DNA from: Planctomycetota bacterium
GTDB taxonomy: Bacteria > Planctomycetota > UBA8742 > UBA2392
Reading direction: 5' to 3'
Assembly (NCBI GenBank): GCA_020638675.1
Contig: JACKID010000001.1
Location: 434,001-498,000, forward strand
DNA: 64,000 bases
Part shown: in pieces, positions 1 through 7,735 of the stretch
How the letters are laid out: every line of letters begins with the position of its first letter
Position numbering within the stretch: the stretch's first letter is position 1
Made by a program: the position numbers and the translations under genes
Notes under the pieces: generated by a model
Told to the model about the DNA's origin: nothing
What the model saw: only the letters and a program-made list of their open reading frames with translations
The model's database searches: none

Positions 1-395
1 GCCAGTTTCTGGGCCAGCTTCAGTGCGGCCTGTTCCTCAGGGAGAATCACTTCGTCCGCGCCGAGGCGGCGCAGGATGGTTTCTTTCACGCGGTCGTTGG
101 CGCGGGCGATCACTCGCGGGTAGTCAAGGTCGCGTGCCGCCAGCATGGCGAGTTGGCAGGCCTCGAAGTTGTCGCCGATCGCGACCACGACGGTGTCGAC
201 TTTGCCCAGCCCGAGCGAGCGTTGCGTCTCCAGCTCGGTGGCATCGGCGCTGACGGCCAGCGCCACGCGGTCCTTTACGTCGTTGATGACGTCCGGGTCC
301 GTGTCGATGGCGATGACCTCAATGCCCTCTTTGGCGAGATTCTCCGCCAGGGCCATCCCGAAACGTCCCAACCCGATGACCGCAACCTTTAGCAT
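1..395 (-). CDS. ktrA: KtrA/TrkA-type potassium channel regulatory subunit (3' end outside window)
   Basis: Read on the minus strand, this frame starts with ATG and encodes MLKVAVIGLGRFGMALAEN, a Rossmann RCK_N domain with the GxGxxG nucleotide-binding loop near residues 8-13. It continues with VIAIDTDPDVIND and an ATEL/LGADEVILPEEQAA segment typical of KtrA/TrkA gating rings. About 131 residues are visible; the C-terminal RCK_C part lies beyond position 1. KtrA is the cytoplasmic ring that gates KtrB in response to ATP/ADP, NAD(H) and, in several lineages, c-di-AMP bound at RCK_C. It lies 77 bases downstream of the KtrB-like gene on the same strand, so the two very likely work together. The missing end means c-di-AMP binding cannot be judged here. 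Confidence 0.9.
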   Translation of the reverse strand, partial: MLKVAVIGLGRFGMALAENLAKEGIEVIAIDTDPDVINDVKDRVALAVSADATELETQRSLGLGKVDTVVVAIGDNFEACQLAMLAARDLDYPRVIARANDRVKETILRRLGADEVILPEEQAALKLAQKL

Positions 396-405
396 CGCTC
401 TTCCA

Positions 406-470
406 GTGGCCAGTAAGGACCTGCATTGCCCCCGGTGCCCTGACCACTGGCCACCGGCCACTCAACACTG
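406..470. repeat. Intergenic GTGGCCAGTGG-type repeats
   Basis: The gap between the two Ktr genes holds inverted and tandem copies of a CCAGTGGCCAGT/ACCACTGGCCACCGGCCACT word. The arms could pair in RNA made from the ktrB-ktrA operon. No gene is visible in the gap. Confidence 0.5.
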
Positions 471-472
471 CC

Positions 473-2311
473 CTACCCGATCATGACCGTTTCATCCGGG
501 TACTCGAACCTGCGCCCGCCGCGCCTGCCGATGGCAAGCACCAGCGTCAGCGGGCCGACTCGCCCGACGAACATGCACAGGATGATGATGACCTTTCCCA
601 GCGCGGTCAACTCGGCTGTGATGCCGGTGCTGAGCCCGACCGTGCAGAAGGCGCTCACCACCTCGAACGTGACCTTCTCGAATCCGAACGCGCCGCCGGC
701 CGCCCCGGAGCTCTCCGACAGCATCAGCCCGAGCGTCGCCGCGTTAATGAACGCCAGCGCCAGCACGAGCATTACCAGGCTCTTGCGGATCAGGCTGTCC
801 GGGATGCGCCGCTTGAACGCCTCCGTGCTGCGCCCGCGCAGGGTCGCCACCACGGCCAGTACCATGACCACGATCGTGGTCGTCTTCAGTCCGCCGCCCG
901 TGCTGCCGGGGCTGGCGCCGATCACCATCAGCAGGATCGTGAAATAGAGGGTTGCGGGGTGCAGGCTGGTGAAGTCCACGCTGTTGAAGCCGGCCGTGCG
1001 CGGCGTCATGCCCTGGAACACGGAGATCAGGATCGCGTCGCCGAACGAGCGGTCCTTCAACGTGTTGCCGGCCTCGAGAATCCAGAAGCCCGCGATGCCC
1101 ACGAGCAGCAGCACGCCGGTGGCGACAAGCACCATCTTGGTCTGCAGCGTCAGGCGCGGCAGCTGCTGGTTCTTTACGTGGCGGCGCAGAACGCCGATCC
1201 GGCGTGCCATCGGGTGCGCCCACACGCGGTAGGTGAATACGTCCAGCACCACCATGAAGCCGAGACCGCCCACGATCACGAGGCTGCTGATGCTCATCAC
1301 GACCGGCCAGTTGCCCTGGAAGCGCACCATGCTGTCACCGTACAGCGAGAAGCCCGCGTTGCAGAACGCGCTGATCGAATGAAAGGCCGAGTAGTACAGT
1401 TGCTCGCCCGCGGGCAGTGCGGCGCCGGTGTTGTCGACCCAGTGGCCGTAGAGCGCGAACGTGCCCAGCGATTCGCTGACGATTGTGACGCCGAGAATCC
1501 AGGCGATCATGCGGCCCACGCGCCCCACGAAGTCCACGTTCAGCATCTCGCCGACGGCGGCCGCGTCGCGCACGCCATGCCCGCGCCCGAACACGAGGCT
1601 GAAGAACGCGGCGAAGGTCATGATGCCGAGCCCGCCGATCTGGATCAGCGTAAGGATCACCAGCTGGCCGAAGCGCGTGAACTCGGTGCCGATGTCCTTG
1701 GTGACCAGCCCGGTTACGCAGGTCGCGGAAGTGGACATGAACAGCGCGTCGATGAAGCTCATGTTCAGGCCGTCGACCGTCGCGCCCGGCAGCAGCAGCA
1801 GCCCCGTGCCGAACAGGATGATGCCGACGAAGCTGCCGGTGAACGCGGCCAGCGGGCTGCGCACCGCGCGCGTCAGGAAGCTGAACAGGCGCAGCACGCG
1901 GGCCGAGACGAACGCCAGCAGACCGGCCTGCGTCAGGTACGAGAACGCGGCCAGCGTCGAGGGCTCGTTCAGCACGCCCATGATAAGCGGCGAGCAGAGC
2001 GCCAGGATGATGCCCATGAATACGCCGACCAGCAGCGCCAGCGAATCCAGCGTGGTGTGGCGCCAGCCTTCTTTCAGGTTGCGCGCCATTACGTAGACGC
2101 CGAGCGTCTCGCCGATCAGGGCGACGAGGCACAGCGCTTGAAACGCTGCGATCCCGCCTTCCCATGAGCGTGGCAGGACTTCGCCCTGGAACAGCGCGAA
2201 GCTCACGAACGCCAGCAGCCCGGCCACCGCGTTCACCCAGACGTAGCGGCGACGGAACTTCTCGACGCGCTCGTCGGTGAACAGGCGTGAGACCAGTCTG
2301 GTTTCCGACAC
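473..2311 (-). CDS. KtrB/TrkH-family potassium transporter subunit
   Basis: A 612-residue polytopic membrane protein. The four P-loops with selectivity-filter glycines of the Trk/Ktr/HKT superfamily are visible in order: SATCVTGLVTKD, SAFCNAGFSLYG, MTPRTAGFNSVD and AFCTVGLSTGITAE. KtrB proteins are usually near 450 residues; here an N-terminal extension of about 145 residues adds roughly four hydrophobic segments before the first M1-P-M2 unit. The start is GTG preceded by GCGGGGG; the nearby ATG is out of frame. It takes up potassium coupled to sodium or protons and is gated by the RCK ring encoded just downstream. It lies 64 bases after kup, so kup, this gene and ktrA probably form one operon under the c-di-AMP riboswitch. 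Confidence 0.92.
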   Translation of the reverse strand: MSETRLVSRLFTDERVEKFRRRYVWVNAVAGLLAFVSFALFQGEVLPRSWEGGIAAFQALCLVALIGETLGVYVMARNLKEGWRHTTLDSLALLVGVFMGIILALCSPLIMGVLNEPSTLAAFSYLTQAGLLAFVSARVLRLFSFLTRAVRSPLAAFTGSFVGIILFGTGLLLLPGATVDGLNMSFIDALFMSTSATCVTGLVTKDIGTEFTRFGQLVILTLIQIGGLGIMTFAAFFSLVFGRGHGVRDAAAVGEMLNVDFVGRVGRMIAWILGVTIVSESLGTFALYGHWVDNTGAALPAGEQLYYSAFHSISAFCNAGFSLYGDSMVRFQGNWPVVMSISSLVIVGGLGFMVVLDVFTYRVWAHPMARRIGVLRRHVKNQQLPRLTLQTKMVLVATGVLLLVGIAGFWILEAGNTLKDRSFGDAILISVFQGMTPRTAGFNSVDFTSLHPATLYFTILLMVIGASPGSTGGGLKTTTIVVMVLAVVATLRGRSTEAFKRRIPDSLIRKSLVMLVLALAFINAATLGLMLSESSGAAGGAFGFEKVTFEVVSAFCTVGLSTGITAELTALGKVIIILCMFVGRVGPLTLVLAIGRRGGRRFEYPDETVMIG

Positions 2312-2375
2312 TTCATGCCCCCGCAGGTACGCCGAAGCCTAGCCCCAAGTCGCGGTACAATCAAATCAAGTCGGC

Positions 2376-4256
2376 CTACAGCGAGTACTGCGAGCCGATT
2401 TCCATTACCCGATCCGGCGGGATGTTGAAGAACACCGTCGGGCGCTGCGCGTTTCGCGACAGGAATGAGAACAACAATGTCCGCCAGCGTGACATGCCCT
2501 GTCGCCGCGCCAGCACTGTTTCCGTGCCGAGGAAGAACGAGGTGTGCTCGAGGGGGGCCTTTGGTGCACTCGGGCGCGAGAGCAGGGCGGGCACATCGGG
2601 GTCTTCCATGAAGCCATAGTGGGCGATGATGCGCGTGAAGCCTTCACCTAGGTCGTCCACCGTCATGCGGTCGGCTTCGTCCACCACCGGTGTTTCCTCG
2701 GTGATGATCGTCAGCAGAATGACCTGCTTGTGCACCGCGTGGTTGTGCAGAAACGTGTTCGTCAACGCGGGCGGTGTGCCTTCCGGGTTGCCGGTCATGA
2801 ACACCGCAATGCCAGGCACGCGTGTTGCGGGCTCGGCCTTCATCAGGTCGAAGAACTCGCGGATCGGCAGGACGCTCTCGCGCAGGCGCTTGCCCAGCAA
2901 CTCTCGTCCTTTGCGCCACGTCGTCATCAGCAGGAACAGCCCCGCCGCCACTGCCAGCGGGAACCAGCCCCCCTGCTCGATCTTGACTACGTTGGCGGCG
3001 AAAAAGCCGCCGTCGATGCAGAGCAGTACCAGCGTCAGCAGCACGCAAGCCCAGGGTTTCCACTCCCAGCGATAGCGGGCGACGACGTAAGCCAGCAGCG
3101 TCGTGATGATCATGGTCGTCGTCACCGCGATACCGTAGGCGGCGGCAAGGTTGGACGAAGTGCCGAAGCCGAGCACCAAGGCGATCGTTGCGACCATCAG
3201 GATCCAGTTGATGGCGGGGACGTAAATCTGCCCGATTTCCTTCGCGGAGGTGTGTTGCACCCGCATTCGCGGCCAGTAGCCCAGCATCATCGCCTGTCGT
3301 GTCAGCGAGAACGCCCCCGAAATCACAGCCTGCGAGGCGATGATCGCGGCCATGGTAGACAGCACCAGCAGCGGGATCAGGGCCCAATGGGGCGCCATCC
3401 GGTAGAAAGGGTTGCTGCTGTCGCTGGGTCTTGAGAGCAGCAACGCCCCCTGCCCGAAGTAGTTCAGCAGCAGCGCCGGCAGGACCAGGACGAACCAGGT
3501 GAGCCGGATCGCCCGTACGCCGAAGTGCCCCATGTCCGCATACAGAGCCTCGCCGCCGGTCACTACCAGAAAGACCGCGCCCAGTACCAGCAGCCCGTGC
3601 ACCTGGTTGTGCAGCAGGAACTCAATGGCGTAGTGCGGGCTTATCGCCATCAACACCGCGGGGTTGTGCGCGATCTGCCACACGCCCAGCGCGCTCAGCG
3701 CCGCGAACCAGACCAGCGTGACGGGGCCGAACAGTACTCCCACTCCGGCTGTTCCACGACGCTGAAGCAGGAACAGGAGGACCAGCACGGCGACGGTGAT
3801 CGGCACCACGAAGTGGCTGAACGATGGCGCCGCGATCTCCAGCCCCTCCATCGCGCCCAGCACTGAAATGGCGGGAGTGATCATCCCGTCGCCATACAAC
3901 AGCGCGGCACCGAACAGCCCGAGCATGATGACGACCAGGTGGGTGCGCCTGCGCCCGGGTATGGCACGTGAGGCCAGCGCCATCAGCGCCAGCACGCCGC
4001 CTTCGCCCCGGTTGTCGGCGCGCATGACATACACGAGGTACTTGAGGGAGATGACAATCGTGAGCGACCACAGCACCAGCGACAGTACGCCGAGTATGTT
4101 GCCCGGGGTCGGCGTGATCGCGTGTTCCCCGTGAAAGCACTCACGGATGGCGTACAACGGGCTTGTGCCGATGTCGCCATAGACAACGCCCAAGGAAGCC
4201 AGGCACAAGCCCAGCAGGTGACTACGGGATTCAGGTTGTGACGAGGCATCGGTCAT
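2376..4256 (-). CDS. kup: Kup-family low-affinity potassium uptake transporter
   Basis: A 626-residue protein of the KUP/HAK/KT family, a proton-coupled potassium symporter of the inner membrane. The family signature GVVYGDIGTSPLYAIRE lies near the N terminus, followed by about twelve hydrophobic segments (for example GLFGAALLYGDGMITPAISVL) and the usual soluble C-terminal domain with VPGIAVFMT. Length is normal for Kup. The start chosen is MTDASSQ, preceded at good spacing by GGGAGGGG; an in-frame ATG 33 bases upstream has no ribosome site. The leader carries a ydaO-type riboswitch, so expression should fall when c-di-AMP is high. It is the first gene of the potassium operon. Confidence 0.95.
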   Translation of the reverse strand: MTDASSQPESRSHLLGLCLASLGVVYGDIGTSPLYAIRECFHGEHAITPTPGNILGVLSLVLWSLTIVISLKYLVYVMRADNRGEGGVLALMALASRAIPGRRRTHLVVIMLGLFGAALLYGDGMITPAISVLGAMEGLEIAAPSFSHFVVPITVAVLVLLFLLQRRGTAGVGVLFGPVTLVWFAALSALGVWQIAHNPAVLMAISPHYAIEFLLHNQVHGLLVLGAVFLVVTGGEALYADMGHFGVRAIRLTWFVLVLPALLLNYFGQGALLLSRPSDSSNPFYRMAPHWALIPLLVLSTMAAIIASQAVISGAFSLTRQAMMLGYWPRMRVQHTSAKEIGQIYVPAINWILMVATIALVLGFGTSSNLAAAYGIAVTTTMIITTLLAYVVARYRWEWKPWACVLLTLVLLCIDGGFFAANVVKIEQGGWFPLAVAAGLFLLMTTWRKGRELLGKRLRESVLPIREFFDLMKAEPATRVPGIAVFMTGNPEGTPPALTNTFLHNHAVHKQVILLTIITEETPVVDEADRMTVDDLGEGFTRIIAHYGFMEDPDVPALLSRPSAPKAPLEHTSFFLGTETVLARRQGMSRWRTLLFSFLSRNAQRPTVFFNIPPDRVMEIGSQYSL

Positions 4257-4377
4257 GGCGGGCCCCTCCCGGGCGGCCGCAATACGCAATCGCGCGCCGG
4301 CAGCCGCTCGCAGGCGGATACCGGCATCCGGACGCAGAAGCGCCCGGTGCGAAACCAGATCGCGAGGATGCCCTTGT

Positions 4378-4505
4378 GAGGCTCCTCTCCAACGCCTACG
4401 GGGTTAGCTGACGGGCTCGGGCCGAAGAGTAGCCCTACGCAAGCATCGCGATTAGCCCCAATAACCTGGGTCCCCCGTTCGCACGCGTCATACGCGCGAC
4501 TCGGC
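4378..4505 (-). promoter_or_regulatory. ydaO-yuaA riboswitch (c-di-AMP sensor) in the kup leader
   Basis: On the minus strand the kup leader carries the conserved blocks of the ydaO-yuaA class in order: CGGGGGACCCA, then TTGGGGCTAATCG, TAGGGCTACTCTT, then GCCCGAGCCCGTCAGCTAA, CCCCGTAGGCGTT and GGAGAGGAGCC. These match the well-known Bacillus ydaO element almost word for word in its conserved positions. The class binds c-di-AMP and usually turns off potassium transporters and cell-wall genes. About 120 bases separate it from the kup start. That stretch contains a GC-rich hairpin (CCGGGCGC TTCT GCGTCCGG) and a second self-complementary stretch over the GGGAGGGG ribosome site, so control could be by attenuation or by hiding the ribosome site. 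Confidence 0.93.
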
Positions 4506-4514
4506 GATGCGTCA

Positions 4515-4543
4515 AAGCTAGCGCGTTCGAAAGAAAGCGTCAA
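4515..4543 (-). promoter_or_regulatory. Sigma70-like promoter of the riboswitch-kup operon
   Basis: Minus strand: TTGACG (-35), a 17-base spacer, then TAGCTT (-10), placed immediately after the pgi stop codon. Initiation about 7 bases further on would begin the transcript at the 5' edge of the riboswitch, as expected. Confidence 0.6.
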
Positions 4544-4550
4544 TGCCGGC

Positions 4551-5831
4551 TCAGCCGCCGAGCATCTTGCGACTGATCTTCTTGCCCAGCTCTACGGCCG
4601 GCTGATCATACGGATTCACGCCGAGCGCGTGCCCGGCGTAGGTGGTAGCGATTTCGAGCCCCATCAGCAACTCGCCCAGCGTGCCCGCATCCAGCCGAGG
4701 CAGGCTCAGGGTGACGTTCGGGCGCCCGCGCTCGACGCAGGCTTGCGCCGTGCCCGCGTGCTGGGCGTTGAAGATCTCACCGAGCGTTTTGCCCTGCACG
4801 TAGCCGGCGCCGAACGAATCCCACTCGAACTCGCCGAGCTTGATGTCAGGCGTGTGTCTGGCGAGCCGCATAAACAGCAGCAGCTTGTCGTTCGGGCCCT
4901 CAAGGAACAGTTGCAGCTGCGCGTGCTGGTCCGTCGCGCCGACGGCCGGGATCGCAGCCTGGCCCTTGCCGTCTTTGCCGAGGGACTCATCCCAGAGTTG
5001 CACGAACCAGTCCGAAACGGACTCGAGCCTTGAGCTGTAGGGCATTACAACCATCGAAGTCTTGCCCCGCTGGAGGTACATCTGCGCCGCCAGCATTCCG
5101 AGCTGCGCGGGCCAGTCGTCCGCCCGGTTGCCGTTGGTGCACAACTCGGCCGTGCGAGCGGCGCCCTCGAGTAGCGCCGCTATGTCAACGTTCATCAATG
5201 CCGCCGGCGCGAGCCCGGCCGCGCTCAATACGCTGAAGCGTCCGCCGACGGCGGGCGGAATGTCGGCCGTGGGGATGTCGTGTTTGTCGGCGAATGCGCG
5301 AAGATATCCGTTCTCCGGGTCGGTCACGGCCAGCATATGATCGCCGAGCGCCAACCCGGCCTTCTTGAGCTCACCGGCGAAGTAGCCAAGTGCCGCGACG
5401 GTTTCGATTGTCCCGCCGGACTTGCTGACCGGAACGAACAGGCTGTGCTTGAGCTCGACTGCGTTGCGCACGCTCGCGAACAGCGTCGGGTCGGTGTTGT
5501 CGACAACGTGCAGCTCCGCCCCGTCCGCCTGCAGTGCCTGTACCAGCGCCTTGAGCCCGAGCGAGCTGCCGCCGATGCCGAGCAGCACCAGGTGCTTGAA
5601 GCGCCCAAGTCGCGGCTGGGTGACGCGCAGGACGCTTTCGAGCATCGCCTCGTCATCGGCGAGGCCAATATAGGCGTGCTTGCCGGCTGCGCGCTCAGTG
5701 GCGAGCTGCCGGCGGTACGCGGTGATGCGGGATTCCAGGGCGATCACATCGGCGGCGGGCAGTCCGTGCTCGCCGACCTTATCGGCCGTGAGGTTTGCCA
5801 GATCAAGCGTGATCGTGGGGGCGTCGGCCAT
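4551..5831 (-). CDS. pgi: Glucose-6-phosphate isomerase
   Basis: A 426-residue sugar isomerase (SIS-fold) that interconverts glucose-6-phosphate and fructose-6-phosphate in the cytoplasm. Visible motifs are LLGIGGSSLGLKAL (phosphate-binding loop), VPVSKSGGTIETVAALG, and TDQHAQLQLFLEGPND, equivalent to the QHS region. The length fits the short bacterial and archaeal type rather than the 550-residue E. coli form. The ATG start is 3 bases after the gpmI stop, so the two glycolytic genes are almost certainly co-transcribed. The stop codon is followed directly by the promoter of the potassium operon. Confidence 0.93.
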   Translation of the reverse strand: MADAPTITLDLANLTADKVGEHGLPAADVIALESRITAYRRQLATERAAGKHAYIGLADDEAMLESVLRVTQPRLGRFKHLVLLGIGGSSLGLKALVQALQADGAELHVVDNTDPTLFASVRNAVELKHSLFVPVSKSGGTIETVAALGYFAGELKKAGLALGDHMLAVTDPENGYLRAFADKHDIPTADIPPAVGGRFSVLSAAGLAPAALMNVDIAALLEGAARTAELCTNGNRADDWPAQLGMLAAQMYLQRGKTSMVVMPYSSRLESVSDWFVQLWDESLGKDGKGQAAIPAVGATDQHAQLQLFLEGPNDKLLLFMRLARHTPDIKLGEFEWDSFGAGYVQGKTLGEIFNAQHAGTAQACVERGRPNVTLSLPRLDAGTLGELLMGLEIATTYAGHALGVNPYDQPAVELGKKISRKMLGG

Positions 5832-5834
5832 GGA

Positions 5835-7379
5835 TCAGCTGAGTAGCGATTCTCCGGTCATCTCCGGCGGCTTGTCCAGTCCCATCAGCGCGAGCAGCGT
5901 AGGCGCGACGTCCGCCAGCTTGCCGCCGTCACGCAGCTTCCGGTCGGGGTGTTGCCCCGTCAAGACCAGCGGGACCTTGTTGTGGCTGTGCTGCGTGCTG
6001 ACGCGGTCGCCGATGTTCATCTCTTCGGCGTTGCCGTGGTCGGCCGTGAGCAGCACGGCGAAGCCGCTTTCCTGTGCCGCCGTAACGATCTGCTTCAGGC
6101 CCTTGTCTACCGCCTGGATGCCTTTCACCGCTGCTTCGAACACGCCTGTGTGGCCGGTCATGTCCGGGTTGGCGTAGTTGACCAGCACGAAGTCGAAGCG
6201 GCCTGAACGGATCGCTGCTTCGACCTTGTTGCTGACTTCAGCGGCGCTCATCTCCGGCTGCAGGTCGTAGGTCGCGACCTTGGGCGACTGCACCAGGGCG
6301 CGTTCTTCGCCCGGGTTCGGCTGCTCGGCGCCGCCATTAAAGAAGTAGGTGACGTGCGCGTACTTCTCGGTTTCGGCGCAGCGGAACTGGCGCAGCATTT
6401 TGCCTGCAAGATATTCACCCAGCGTGTTGCGCAACTCCTGCGGCGCGTACATGACGTCGGCCGGGATGTCGCTTGCATAGGGCGTCATGGTGACCAGCTT
6501 TGCCTTGGGTGCCTTGCGGCGCTGGAAGCCGTCGAAGTTCTCTTTCGTCAGCGCCCAGCAGAACTGGCGCGCGCGGTCGGCGCGGAAGTTGAACCAGATA
6601 ACCACGTCGTCATCGTGGATCAGGCTGAGCGGGCGTCCGTGCTCGGTGACCAGTTTGGGGGTGATGAATTCGTCGGTGACGCCGGCCTTGTAGCTTTCGC
6701 GAATGGCCTCCAGCGCGTCCGGCACGATCTCGCCCTCGCCGAGGGTGTAGACGTCCCAAGCCTTCTCCGTGCGGTCCCAGCGCTTGTCGCGGTCCATGGC
6801 GTAGTAGCGTCCGCAGACGGTTGCGACGCGCCCGATGCCGGTCTGCGCCATCTTTTCGATCAGCTTGTCGACGTACACTTCGCCGCCGTGCGGGTTGGTG
6901 TCGCGCCCGTCGGTAATCACGTGGAAGAACACGCGCTCGCCGGGGAAGCCGGCATCTTTCAGCCAGTCCAGCAATGCGAAATAGTGTGTGTCCATCGAGT
7001 GCACGCCGCCGTCGCTGACGAGCCCCATCAGGTGGATGCAGCCGCCCTCTTCACTGTCGGGCTTTGCTGCCGCGAGCGCCCTAGCGAGTGCCGGGTTCGA
7101 TGCGAAGCGGCCCTCGCGGATGTCCTTGTTGATGCGTGTGATTTCCTGCCAGACGATGCGCCCGGCGCCGAGGTTCAGGTGCCCGACTTCGCTGTTGCCG
7201 AATTGCCCGACGGGCAGCCCGACATCCTCACCGCTGGCCTCAATCACCGTGTGCGGCTCGGTCTCCCAGAGGCGGTTGAAGAACTCCGGGTTTGCGGCCG
7301 TGATGGCGTTGGAAGGCCCGGCGGGCGCAATGCCCCAGCCGTCCATGATTACGAGCAGAACCGGGTTAGGTTTGGCCAT
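5835..7379 (-). CDS. gpmI: 2,3-bisphosphoglycerate-independent phosphoglycerate mutase
   Basis: A 514-residue dimanganese enzyme of the alkaline phosphatase superfamily that interconverts 3- and 2-phosphoglycerate in lower glycolysis. The metal ligand is in VIMDGWGIAP (D13), the phosphorylated serine in GQFGNSEVGHLNLGAG (S63), and the second metal site in TADHGNAEEMN. Length and motif order are typical, and no residue looks missing. It is followed 3 bases later by pgi. Its start faces an AT-rich divergent region shared with the kelch gene. Confidence 0.96.
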   Translation of the reverse strand: MAKPNPVLLVIMDGWGIAPAGPSNAITAANPEFFNRLWETEPHTVIEASGEDVGLPVGQFGNSEVGHLNLGAGRIVWQEITRINKDIREGRFASNPALARALAAAKPDSEEGGCIHLMGLVSDGGVHSMDTHYFALLDWLKDAGFPGERVFFHVITDGRDTNPHGGEVYVDKLIEKMAQTGIGRVATVCGRYYAMDRDKRWDRTEKAWDVYTLGEGEIVPDALEAIRESYKAGVTDEFITPKLVTEHGRPLSLIHDDDVVIWFNFRADRARQFCWALTKENFDGFQRRKAPKAKLVTMTPYASDIPADVMYAPQELRNTLGEYLAGKMLRQFRCAETEKYAHVTYFFNGGAEQPNPGEERALVQSPKVATYDLQPEMSAAEVSNKVEAAIRSGRFDFVLVNYANPDMTGHTGVFEAAVKGIQAVDKGLKQIVTAAQESGFAVLLTADHGNAEEMNIGDRVSTQHSHNKVPLVLTGQHPDRKLRDGGKLADVAPTLLALMGLDKPPEMTGESLLS

Positions 7380-7735
7380 GCGGGCAGAATACCAGCAGGC
7401 CTGTCGCGATGCAGGGTGTGGGGACTCGATGGCTGTGGAATCCCGCAGAATGTGGGTTTGCAGCGATTTGGAGCTCGATTGTGCAATTGGGCTTGGCGGC
7501 CCGTGGATTAGTGCAGTTTGACTATTTGTTCAAAAACTGTGTTGCTGTCCGATGTACATTCATAAACTACTATAAACTATATAGTTATGCTAATACTGGC
7601 CGTCATTCTCGCCTTGAAAATTAGTTCTAACCTAAAGTAAGTCTGGCAAAAAATCCCAAAATGCACTGTGCAATTTGACGGTGTTGTGCAATTGGTGTGG
7701 TAGATTCTGTGTGTTGTTCAAACCGGAGGATTACC
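7380..7735. promoter_or_regulatory. AT-rich divergent promoter region between gpmI and the kelch gene
   Basis: No gene is seen here. Composition falls sharply: an AT-rich block around 7540-7625 contains the perfect palindrome AACTATATAGTT. The word TGTGCAATT occurs three times (near 7480, 7668 and 7684) with a near copy (TAGTGCAGTTTGAC) near 7509, which looks like a repeated operator. For the plus strand a TGG-TAGATT extended -10 box lies at 7701-7706, with GGAGGA before the kelch ATG. For the minus strand the TATAGT-rich block could serve gpmI. The promoter assignment is inference. Confidence 0.45.

Noticed and set aside
4253..4543. Minus-strand 96-residue frame covering the kup leader
   Set aside because: It lies across the riboswitch and promoter, and its sequence is dictated by the conserved RNA.
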